Shown: positions 12,501-24,500 of the stretch, piece by piece
How the letters are laid out: each line of letters begins with the position of its first letter
Position numbering within the stretch: position 1 is the first letter of the stretch
Assembly (NCBI GenBank): GCA_017506865.1
Contig: JAFCMP010000423.1
Span: forward strand, 806,001 to 870,000
Direction: 5' to 3'
Source of the DNA: Tribonema minus
Lineage: Eukaryota > Sar > Xanthophyceae > Tribonematales > Tribonemataceae
DNA: 64,000 nt
The notes under the pieces: generated by a model
Seen by the model: the letters and a program-made list of their open reading frames with translations, nothing else
Told to the model about the DNA's origin: nothing
The model's database searches: none
Position numbers and translations under genes: made by a program

Positions 12501-15500
12501 CCGCGCGCGGGCTGCCCCAAGGTCAGTCCGCCGCCGACCGCTTCCTCTCCACCTCGACGGCCCAGCCGCCGGCACCGGAGGGAGGCGGCGGCGCCACGGG
12601 CCTGTAAGCCGCCGGTGCGGCGCTCCCCTCATCCATCGTAATGATGTCTGACTCTACTTCAGGGGGAGCCGCACCGGCGGCCATTGCGGCAGCTGCTGCT
12701 GCAGCAGCGGCTGCCGCGGCGGGCGTAGACCCTGCGCAGCCTGAGGCAGTGCAGGCGCCCGCTCAGCCTGCAACGGCTGCCATCTATCCGCGCTGCCCTT
12801 TACATGACACTGGCTGCCTCTTTCGGGTGCCAGTGCCCAAACCGCGCCTCCGCCGGAACGGGGAGGCGCACACGCTCACGGCGCAGACGTCGGCGTCGCT
12901 GGCGCTGGCGCGCCGCATCGCCACGACGCTGGCGGATCACCAGCGCCGCGAGCATCCGAATGTGCCTGCCGACTTTCTCGCGCGTATGCAGGCGATCGAC
13001 GACGAGTGTTTGACTCTCCACCGAGCCGGCGCGGGCACCTACTACGCCGTGGAACCCGAGCTGCTACTCTGCGCATGCGCCTCGTGCGGCGAGCCCGGGT
13101 GCGTGCGCACGAAATTGCACCAGCGCGACAACCTCTACAAGTCCCGGGGGGCGGCCGCAACGCAGCGGCCACACGGGCCCCGCGTCGCGCCTCTGCCCCC
13201 CATCCTCCCCCTCTCTACAGCCAGCGGCGGCGCGCGCGGCCCCGGCGCCCGCGCAGCTGCCGCTGTGGCTGCGGCAGGGCCAACATGGCGCAGCGCGCTT
13301 CCGCTCTGGACGCTGGCGCCGCTCTCGCCCGCGCGCGCAGCGCTTGACGACCTCTCCTTTGACTATGTTCTGCAGCAGCAACTGGTGGTCGGCCGCCGCA
13401 TTCGCCTGGAGCACCGCTCGGACTTCACAGCCGCCTTGACGGCCGCGCTGGCGGGCCTCCGGGAAGCGCAGACGGCGGTAGCGCAGGCACACGGGGTTGA
13501 GGCAGCGGCACAGGCGTCTGCCACAGCCGGTGCATGGTGCAAGCTGCTGCATCTGCTGCCGTGCCTGCTGCTTGTACCCGACGGCTCCCTGCCGCGGGCG
13601 CACCGTTTTGCGGCCTTTGTGGCAGGCGACCTGGACCTGCTCACGCGCACAACGCTGGCCTTCTGCCGCCGCGGCGCCGCCCGTGCGTGCGTGCGCCGCG
13701 CTAGATCTATGACGGAGGCGGCGGCGGCAGTGCGGGAGCGCGCGGCGGCGACGGCGCGGCAGCCGGGCGGCGTCGGGCGCGCCGCGCGGCTGCTGGCGGA
13801 GGGTGCTGACACATCTGCCCCCCGCGACTCCGCTACCTTGCATAAACTGCAGGCTAAACACCCAGCCGGCGACGCGTCTGCGAAGCTGGATGCCGCGGCA
13901 ACGCGAGCGCGCAGCTCGGTGGCGGCGTCGGCGCTGGCAGCGGCAGCACCACTCAACGGCGCTTCGTTCACGGCGGACGGGCTGCGCGAGGCCATCCTCG
14001 CCGCCAACCCTGGCTCGGCCGCCGGTCCCTCTGGGCTGCGCAACTCCCACCTCCAGCAGTGCGTTCGGCACACGGCGCACGCGTTGGGGCGCACGGTTGA
14101 CTGGCTCCTTGAGCTGCTGGCGTGGCTGGGTACCGCGGTGTACTCCACCCCCGCCGCGCTGCCCGCCCCCTTTTGGCGCCTTCACGCGGCCGCGCGCCTC
14201 AGCGCTGTGGGCGAGAAGGCGCGCCCCATCGCGTGCGGCGACACCATCCGCCGCCTGTTCGCCCGCACCTTTTGCACGGACACCCGGGACCGCGTCTCCG
14301 CGCTGCTGGAACCAATTGGCCAGTTTGGGGTCGGCGCGCGGGGGGGCGCAGAGAGGGTGGCGCTCATGGCGCAGCTCACGCATGAGTGCGGCGGCGTGCT
14401 CCTTGCCATTGACGGCAGTGATGCCTTCAACGCGCTGTCGCGCTCGGCAGTCCTCACCGCGGTGGCCGAGCATCTGCCTGACCTGTACGGCTACGTCGAG
14501 CACATCGACGGCCCCGGCCGGGCCCCTTGGCTACAATTTGGCCTAGATGGGCACGCCGACGCCGCCATCATCCTCTCCCAACAGGGCGTGCAGCAGGGCG
14601 ACCCATTGGGGCCGCTGCTGTTCGCGCTGGCACTGCGCGGCACCATGGTGGCTGCCCGCGCCAAGTGCCCGCAGCTGGCGCTTCCGGGCTACCTCGATGA
14701 CCTCACCATCATGACGCCCAGCTGTGACGCGTCAGTGCTCGGCCACGTCGGTCGCGCGTTCTGCTTCATACAACAGGCGCTGAGCGAGCTAAACATTCAG
14801 GTCAACGTCACGAAATGCGCGGCGCTGGTGCCGGCCTCAGGCGGCGCTCGCGAGCGCGCCGCTGCCATCTTCGCCGCCGCCAATGTCCCCGTACCAGTAT
14901 GCGACGACGGCATCACGCTGATGGGGGTGGCGGTCGGCACCGAGGAGTTCGTGCGCGCACACGTAGCGGCGACCCTTCGTGCCCCCAGCACCGACCGCCT
15001 GGTGGCGGAGCTGGTGCAGATGGAGGATGTGCAGGCTGCCTTCTCCATTCTGCGTCTTGCCGTCCCCGCCCGCGCAGGGCATGTCGCGCGCAACACGGCG
15101 CCATCCCTCACGCACGAGGAGCTACAGCGCTTCGACGCCGTCACGCAAGCGGCCGTGGCCGCGCTGGCGCAGGAACCATCGGCGGGTCTTACGCCGCCGG
15201 CCCACGAGGGCGCGCCGCCGGCCCACGGGGGCGCGCCGGCGGCTGCTGACGATCGCCGCGGCCCGCCGGCGGTTGCGGCGACGGCGGCGCCGCCCTCTCC
15301 GTGGGCGGCGGCAGTGGCATGGGTACGCGGCGCCGACTGGGGTGGCGGGGCCCCAGTGACGCTACCAGCACACCAGCAGGTACGCGTGCATCTGCGGCTG
15401 GGGAGCGGTGGCTTTGGCGTGCTGGGCGCAGCGCCGCGTGCATGTGCCGCATTTGCTGCACGTACCCTCGAGTGCATGGGACCGGCACTGGCGGCGTTTC

Positions 15501-18500
15501 CAGCCGCGGCACGCAGCCGCGTCCTGCAGCCCGCCCGCTACGGCTTCACCTTCACGCAGATAGCTACCTGCCTGCAGCAGCTGCGCAGCGGCAGCGACGA
15601 TGCTGCATCGGCCCTCGCACTGCTCCTGCCCTCGGTCTGGTACCAGGACTGGCGCCAGGACGACGGCGCGTGGGGGGCGCTGCGCGATCTGCTACAACGG
15701 GCAGGCGGAGCTGCGGGGCCGGGCATGCGGACTCGCGCCGGCGCGCACCGCGCTGCTGCGCCAGCGGTGGCGCGCGAGCCAGGCTCTGCCCAGGCCCCGC
15801 CGGCCGCCGTGCTGCCGCGGCGTCAAGCGGCGCTATCACGGGTGCTAGACGCAGCGCTCGCCGCCACGCAGCTGCGTCGGCTTGAAGCAGCAAATGCGTT
15901 GGAAGCAGTCGCGGCGTGGCGCAGCGGCGCCTCTAAGGGGGCCATGGGTTTCTTGGCGCAATTGCCGAGCACTGACCCAGCGGAGACCATGTCCCCGCCG
16001 TTTTCCGCGAGACGCTGCGGCGCCACCTGGGCGTGGAGCGCCCCGCCCCCGCTGCGGCGCGGTGCCCCAAGTGCCATAAACCAGTGGACTCGGGTGCCCA
16101 CCTGCGCCGCTGCACACAAGGGCTTAACGTCACGCGACACAACTTGCTCGCAGACGCGCTCTTTCAGCTGCTCAAGCAGGTGGCCCACCTCCGCGGTCTC
16201 GACCGGGACACCCTTGCCCCCTTCCGCCGCTACGCGGCGCGCCACGGGTTCAACAAGTTCATGGACATCGTCTTTGGCAGCAACCAGATCTGCCTTCCAG
16301 TCCCTAAAGTGCAGCCGAGCGCCAACGCGGTAGCAGCAGGCCGGTGCACTAAACTGCGCGGCGGCTTTGAAGTAGCTTGTTGCATAGACGTCACCATACG
16401 TGACAGCTCATGCCCCTCCCGCCTCCGTCAGGCTCAGGGGGGCGCGCGCGATGTGCAGCGCGTGCTAGAATCGGCTTCGCAGGAAAAGATAGACACATAC
16501 GTAGTCTCAGGGGCCCTGGACCCCACTACACACACCCTATTTTCCGCAGCCTTTGACCACTTCAGCGCTATGTCACGCGACACCCAAGCGCTGCTACACG
16601 CACTCGCCGAGCAGAGCTCGCAGGGCAGCTACAATCTCGCGCAGCGCGTTGCCTTCTGGCGCCGCCGCACCTCCCTCGCGCTACAGCGCGCGCTCACACA
16701 TGTCGTGATCGACAACTGGAACGCAGTCATTGCCCCTGATGGCGACGTCAGCGCTTACCGCCGCATCGCACTGTTGCAAGTGCCGCGGCCCTCGCCGGCC
16801 AGCGCCGAACCGCCGGCCCCTCCGTAGATTTAGTTATTGCAAGCCCGATTTATCGTGCGCGCAGCCCATGCGGTCCAGGACATAATATACAACTTCAACG
16901 GCAAATTTCTCCACACACACACACGATGGAACAGATGGTAGAGCCTATTGGCAAGGCCAGGCGCACGGCGAGCAGTGCAGCGGATCATCCAGTGCTCACG
17001 CTGGGTTCGCACATCCTCGCCTTCCTGGCTCCCTCTATCATGGTCAGGAGCGCTTGCCGTGGCTTTCATGGCATCATTGAGCAAATTCACGAGGCTAAGA
17101 GGCGACACTTGACGGTGGCAGCGGAAGCTGTCGCTAGCGCCAGCCTGCTGCAATGGTCCGTAGAGGAAGGTTTGCAGCCCAAAGTAGCTCTCGCATCGTG
17201 CATACATAGCGGCGAGCTCAAAGGCCTGCGTCTGGTCTACAGCACATACGACATGCCTCTGACAAGGCATCACTCTTATGCAGCAGCTTGCGGAGGGCAC
17301 CTCGAGGTAATGCAGTGGCTGCGGTGCCACGGTTGCCCATGGGACACTTTCACGTGCTCCAGTGCTGCGCGCTGCGGTCACCTGGAGCTCGTGCAGTGGG
17401 CGCGAGCCAATGGCTGCCCATGGAGCAAGCACGCCTGCTCCAGCGTTGCACTGCAGGGACATCTCGAGCTGCTGCAGTGGGCATACGCAAACGGGTGCCC
17501 AGGGAGCGACAGCATTTGCAGCGCTGCGGCAGCGGGCGGGCAGCTGCAAATCCTGCAGTGGGCACTTGCCAACGGGTGCCCATGGGACGAGGAGACTTGC
17601 TCTAGCGCTGCCTATCGCAAGAACCTCGAGGTGCTGCGGTGGCTGCGCGCCAATGGGTGCCCGTGGGACGAGGACACGTGCTGCGGTGCTGCCACTAGCG
17701 GGGACCTCGAGGTGCTGCAGTGGGCACGCGCAAACGGGTGCCCCTGGGACAGCCGCACCTGCAGCTGTGCTGCCCGCAGTGGGCACCTGGAGATGCTGCA
17801 GTGGGCCCGCGAACACGGATGTCCGTGGGACGAGGACACCTGCAGTCAGGCTGCGTATTGGGGGCACCTGGGGACACTGCAGTGGGCCCGCGCAAATGGG
17901 TGCCCCTGGGACAGTCGCACCAGCCGCTGTGCGGCGCAGGGCCGGAATCAAGAGATGCTGGAGTGGGTGCGCGCGCATGGATGCCCGGAGTAATGGATGC
18001 CAGCCGCGTCAGAGTGGACGCAGGGACGGTGGGAGGGGGGGTGCATTTATGAGCGCGAAAGAGCAGCAACGGCGGTCAGGAGGCATCAAGGCTGAGAGCT
18101 GCCGGTACAGGTATAATTACTTGTCTACCTGCATATTTGGTATGTCAGCGGGGTGCAAGGTCGTGTGTAGAGTGCACATCCCCGTTCAAAAGCGACAAGT
18201 ACAAGGCGTTCAAGCCGTCATTGCAGTTTGATGACTGTCATACACCGTGGCCCCTTGCCAAGCTTCACAGCTGCGTTTAGCTCTGAATTTGACTGCACAT
18301 GCGTTCGGCAGATGACCCTGGTGCAATAATGACTTTCGGTGTCTCTGTCCGCTGTTGCCCATGGTCGTTGGCGTTTGTGCTGAAATTTATGCAGTACATG
18401 CTAGTACATGATCAGTACATACCAGTACACATGCGCGCGCATGGCACGCAGCACTACAGGTGCTTCACGGTTGTGCCCCGCACGCACCAGGACCTCTCGG

Positions 18501-21500
18501 AGGTTGGCCAACGCGCAAATGCATGCACCGACTCGCTCTTGCGCTTGAGTGCGCGACCAGAATACCAATTGTTGCATGCACAGCTTGCACTTTTGCGACC
18601 TTGACAGCGCTGCAACTCAGGTGGCGGATGTTTCACAGCGCGTACTTGCCTTGCTGTCAAGTATGTAATTACTGTGCATTCGCCTCTGTTTTTATGCATG
18701 GTAGGAGCGCTGTGTATCGTGCCCAATACATCGCTGAAGGAATCGCCTTGCTGTCAAGTATAGAGCTCAACGATCTTTTTGATCCGTTTTTCATATAATT
18801 ACTTTGCATTCGCCTCTGTTTTTTGCATGGTAGGAGCGCCGTGTATCGTGATCAATACACCGCTGAAGGATTCGCGATCTCATCATGAATGGCGCAGTAC
18901 ACAAAGCTCTTTCATGGTGGTGGTGCTGTTTTGCAGTCCATACTTGTCACGCTATCGAATGCGTGACACAGAGCGCTGCTGTTCCGTGATCGACCAACAC
19001 AACGATGGAGGCGCCGTGATGACACAATAGGAAAATCTTCACGCTGAAATGCAAAAATGTTGCAGCATCATGTATGCGAACAATGCTAATATAGCGCAAC
19101 ACGCCCATGATGCCAATCCCTTTCTCCTATGCCGCAACGACGCGCGCCTGAAACGACTTCAGGTTGAAGTGGCAACTTCTTCATATTGAAGGATCTCTTT
19201 GACGTGATTTTCAGAGCATCCATCGCCAACAACTACGTTATGCATTACTGATGCAGCATCAGGCGATGATGACAATACCTGACGAGAACAAAAGTACCAG
19301 CGTAGCAAGCGCCGGAGCTGCTGCCCTCTCTCTCCAGTGTCGCGTCGATGCGCGCCTGAAGCGACTTCAAGTTGAAGTGACAACTACTGGGAGTATCAAC
19401 CAGCTGATATACTCATAATGACATGATAAAGGTACCTGATGAGAACACCAGCACCAGCGCAGAAGTCGTACCTCTTTTTCCAATGCACGCCTGAAGCAAC
19501 TTCACGTTGAAGTGGCAGCATCTCGTTGACGTATTTGATGACGTTATCAGCACTAAATATCTGATCTTCAAAGCATTAGTGACGATAATGATGTTAAGGA
19601 GAACAACAGTACCAGCGCAGAATCCGCTTACTTCTTTCTCCAATGCCCCGCGACGATGCGCGCCTGAAGTGACTTCAAGTTGAAGTGGCAACTACCTCTT
19701 GTTGAAGTACTGTGTTTTGTATCTTTTTTGGCATTTTAAATGCGATTATGACAATACCTGACAAGAACAACAATGCTGGCGTATCAAGCCCCCCGGCCGC
19801 TTACCTCTTTCTCCAACGCCGCAACGATGCGCACCTAAAGTGGCTTGCAGTGACAACTACTTCACAGCATCAGCAACTAATCTACGCATCACCAAATGAT
19901 GGTAGCACCTGACAAGACTACCAGAGCAGGAGCCGCTTACCTCTTTTTCCAGTGCCGCAACAATGCGCGCCTGAAGGGACTCCCGTACCAGCTGCTGGCG
20001 GTCCTTGAGCACGCGGCACCACGACAGGCACACCACTCTGCACGCAAGTATGAATCCAGTGAGTCAAGTGAGTGAATCAGAGTGTACTGACGAGCACACC
20101 ATTCTGCACGCAAGTACAGTATGTAGTCAGTGGTTCAAGTGAGTGAGGCAGGGTCTGAGTGTACTCTTGAGCACGCACCACCACGACACACCACTCTGCA
20201 TGCAAGTATGCAGTCAGTAAGTCGAGTAAGTGGGCCAAACCGAGTGCTCTCCTGAGGTTGAGGTTCGAATACGATGCCATCACCGTGCCAGCATAGTGCG
20301 TCACATAGCCACACACGGGAATACATACATGCCTGCGGACACTATCAGGCGCCGCGGCACGCGCGGCTGCATTCGCCCCCGCCCTCTGCTGCTCTTCATG
20401 AGATACCCTGTACCAAGGACATAGCGTATGACGATACATGCATACCCAGATGCTTGCCTGCACGCTGTCACGTACAGGTACTGAATGGGGGTGTGCACCT
20501 GGCGAGAGACTCATCACCAATGCATCACATGCACATTGTCTTCATACTGCACGAGTATACATGTGATGATACATTCCAAAAACTGCCTGCACGCGCTGTC
20601 GTGTGCATAAACTGTAAGGCAGTGTGATGCTCATCACCAACGCATCTTATACACAAAGTATTCATACTGCGTGAGACTAGACACTGATACGTACCTGCGC
20701 GCGCTATCAGGTGCTGCGGCGCGTGCGGCTGCATCCGCTCCTGCCCTCTCGCTCTCCAACGCGGCATCCATGGCGTAGCTGGAGAGGAGCTCTGCCAGTG
20801 CGACGCGCTCCGTTTCGGCGTGGTCGAGGCTCCTCTCGAGGCGCATACGCTCGGCGTCGAGCATGAACTCTGATAGGTCAGGGAAGATGTGCGAAAAGGG
20901 AAGAGCACCGTTTCAGCGTAGTCGAGGCTCCTCTCAAGGCGCAAACGCTCAGCATCAAGCATGAACTCTGTGCAAAAAGGGACAGAGGATACACGCATTT
21001 GGGTGTACAAGTAGTTGGGTATTTGGGGGGTTATGTGATGGGATAAATCATGGGGTCGAAGCATCGTCATCGGTGCTCAGCACGCAGCAAGCAAATCTGA
21101 GTGGCAGCAAAACACGCGAGGAAAGAGAGCAAACGCAATTGCGGGTGTCGACAACATTTGATTCTCACACGAAGTGCTTCTTTTGCAGTATCTGCAGAAT
21201 ACGATCTTTGTCGGTCACAGTACCTTGCTCTGTGTCCAGAGTGATGAGCTGCCTGCACAGCGCTGAGAGCTGCTCCGAGAGCCACTGCTTGCGGCACTTG
21301 TGCTCGGGCCCGGGGCCAGTTGCCGCTAGCTGCAGCACCCAGAGACAACAGCAGGCAGAAATTCATGATTGTCTCATATGTTGTTTGCATTTGAAATGCA
21401 TATCCTGGCCCTTACCGCACTGTGCCCTTACCGCACTGTGTGCAGTCTCTGTAGCAGGGCTGTCAGGCTCGTGAAGTTTTAAAGGCCTGAATGGCACCGG

Positions 21501-24500
21501 TGGCAGGGGGGGGCAGGAAGCAGGGGTTATCAGGTTTTGTGCGCAGCTGACGTTACACTTCCTGCCCATTACAGCACTGTAGTGTATGCGGTCCGTGGCC
21601 GATAATGTCAGTTGACCTTATGTTGGGGATGTGGGTTTGAGGCCCGGCGGCACTGAGCAGTGGCGCGAGAGGCGGCTGCTGACGCAGTTAGCGGGATCAA
21701 GACCTTGTTGCAATGCGACTACTTCAGGTCCCAGGCACACACGTCTCGCCACAGCGTCTTGATGTGGTTTGTGGGGTCTGGTATGCCCTACATAGGCATC
21801 TTCAAGTTCAAGCCCTAGTTGGAGTGTCAGCGCCACAGCCCTATCTATATTTATACAATCCCTCTCAGTCCCAGCCACAGCGGGCACAGCTGTTGTGGCC
21901 CACCACCACCTAAGATACAAGCGTCAGTCTTCCTGCTGCTCTGCTGTGTGCCTGCGATGCCCCAACTACGTCACTGTGATTGCTCACCAAAGGCGTCGTT
22001 GTCACACAGCACATTTTAAGTCAGCAAGTTACAGGGCGAATCACTTGCCCCAGGTGTCATTCACACTTGCCGGTGGTACAGTTTCAGCAACAGATTCTGA
22101 TAAAATTCCTACACAAGCTGTCAGGGGTACTGCAGATCCCCCAAGGGGTGCGCATGCATAGGCTGCGTACGGGCAGGTATTGGTATAGGGTATACATCGA
22201 CAACGGCTTACGCACTTATCTACTTGCATAGCTTTACAGAGGCTGATCAAGACACGAACCCTCGTCGAAGGTTGAGCAGATGTGACACAGGGGTATGTAT
22301 CAGTATGGCAGATTATGTGTATGTGTCAGCTCTGCATGACTTCCACAGGGTGAATTAACACGCATCCTCACCGCGAACGGTTGATCAGGCACAACAAGCG
22401 ATCCACCACAGCAAACAGGTGCAACAATTGTTGTATGATTCAATGAATTCGAACAACTGACGAAATCGCCTTTTCGGCGCAGGTGCAGCACTTGTTGTAT
22501 GGTTCAATGAATTGATGCAACCGAAGAAGTCAGCTTTTCGGTGCAGGTGCAACTTGATGATTCAATGAATTCAAGCAACCGATGAAGTCACCTTCTCGGT
22601 GCAGAATTGTTGAACCTTCCGCAGCACGGCCGCCTCCGCTTCCAGCCAGGCGAACCGCTCGGCGCTTGCCTGCGCAACAAATGTGGCACGCATTGTAAAA
22701 GTGTGAGATGAGAAGCATCTTCACTGTGCCACTCATGTGCCTCGCTCACTGAAGGACTCGCTCAACTGACGACTTGATCCTATCGCTCGGCGCTTGCCTG
22801 GCGGCACAAAGCGCGGCAGACAGTACAGAAGATTGGTATTGAACCTGGGTTGAATTTGTGACATTGTACTCATCGCAATGGGAGAAGCATCACGCATGAA
22901 GTCTGAAGACCCTCGTGAACGAATCGAAACGCCTTCGTGAATGAAGCGCGTGCTCAGGGGGCGCAGGCCGGGATGTCGCGCTGACACCTCAGCAAACTTC
23001 AAGTTGAAGCAGTCCATATTGAAGCTTGTGGCACAGCGCTGATCTCAGTGAAGGCGGCATTGATGACGCGCCTGATGTACTCCTGGCGCACCAGCTTTGA
23101 AAGCAGGTCTGCGAGCTGTGCCAAGCGCAGCAGACTTCAAGTTGCAGTTGTCTTCAAGTTCTGGCAACAAAACAAAGTGCTTCAAAGTCCAATTATTGAA
23201 GTTATTGAACTTCAACTTTTTCTTCATCGCTGACCTTGGTGAAGGCAACGTTGGTGGCACGCCTGATGCACTCCTGGCGCCCATTTATTAGTCCAGTTTC
23301 ACTTGAAGTTAGAGTTGGGCATCGCTGACCTCTCAGGCCGGGCTGACTAAAGAAAATTCAAGCTGAAGAAGTTCATGTAGAAGGAGAGGTTTGGTATAGC
23401 GCTGACCTCAGTGAAGGCGGCGTTGGTGGCGCGCCTGATGTACTCCTGCCGCACCAGCTTCCGCGCCCAGTACACACCCTGCTTGGACAGCCGCAGCAGC
23501 GCGCTGTGCGTGGCCAGCCTCGCTTGTGCCTGCCGCGCCATGCACAATCATCACAGCGTTACACAGCGGCAATTTACGTTCGTGAAGCGACATGCATTTT
23601 ACTGGCCTGCTGCGCCAGCACCACGAGGAGGCGCGCTGTTCAGAGAACCGTAGCAATGCTCTGCATCGCCGCTGCGAGCCTGGGCCGCACTAACGCAGAA
23701 AGCGCGCGCAGCAGCTGCGCGCTGTTGAGCGTTGCCATGCAAGATAAGGGCAAAACTTAGGGTTAGGGTTAGGGTTGGATTTGCGAGTTAGGTCAGAGTC
23801 AGGGTTAGGGGTACCGCCTGCAATGCCGCCTGCAATGTGCTCGTGACGGTGCCGTCAGTAGCACCCTCGAGCTCTGAGCACTGCCGCGCATCGCAGCCAT
23901 GTCACGGCCAGGGCCGGGGTCACAACCCCCTGGCTTGCGGAATGAATTCAGCAGCACACCGTTGCAGATGCCGTGGCCAAGCTCACTGTTGCGCTGGCCA
24001 CAATGCGCGATCCGAGCTCCTGAGTAATGCAAATGCCCGAGTCAATGCCCCCACCCTGCACAGGCTTCGTTATGAATGACAGGAACCAGCAGGTAGGCCC
24101 CTCTGAACAGAGGTGGCTGCCGAATTTACACACCGTCAGCGAGCTCACGTTTTCAATGGCGGCGTGGAGGGCTGAGCGCAGTGTCAGCTCAGTTCGTGAG
24201 CATTGCAACGCATTGTGAGCAACCCAGGGTCTGCGCACAAAGTTTAGCAGGTCTTCGTCATGGACGACAGGGTCCACCTCACCTTTTCAATGGCGGCGTG
24301 GATAGCTGAGCGTTGAGGCGCGTCAGCCGCCAGCTCCGGCGGCGGCGGCAGCAGCAGCTTCGCCGCCTGCAGCGACCGCTCCTCCTGCCAACAAGGATTT
24401 GAGGAGGCGTCAGCATCAAACTCAGGTAGGAGTTTGTGCACTTCAGAAGTAGATCTTTTACGGGAAGGGCGCAGCTGGAAACGGCGCGCTTCGGAAGCGT

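Larger units (their letters stand above)
10031..16827 (+). mobile_element. Retroelement 1: non-LTR type with RT and restriction-like endonuclease
   Basis: This is a GC-rich block unlike the introns around it. It holds ORF1 (10133-12607), ORF2 with the reverse transcriptase (12641-16333) and an out-of-frame continuation with a zinc knuckle and PD-(D/E)XK-like nuclease (to 16827). No LTR, integrase, protease or RNase H is seen. This order matches non-LTR elements with a C-terminal restriction-like endonuclease (R2/NeSL-like groups); the exact clade cannot be set by eye. It lies antisense in an intron of the minus-strand locus. Ends and target-site duplications were not found. The frameshift suggests a non-autonomous or dead copy. 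Confidence 0.8.

Noticed and set aside
13064..14503. A 479-codon minus-strand open frame
   Set aside because: It is antisense to the RT domain of element 1 in very GC-rich DNA, where long antisense frames arise by chance; it has Arg/Gly/Ala-rich composition without motifs.
16830..17978. A 382-codon minus-strand open frame opposite the ankyrin gene
   Set aside because: It is the mirror of the regular 81-bp ankyrin repeats; its own repetitive, Pro/Val-rich product has no domain and the plus frame is clearly the coding one.
21169..21223. Longer version of exon 31 ending at GTGAGAA
   Set aside because: The frame is open, but the resulting phase does not match exon 32, whereas the donor at 21223 does.
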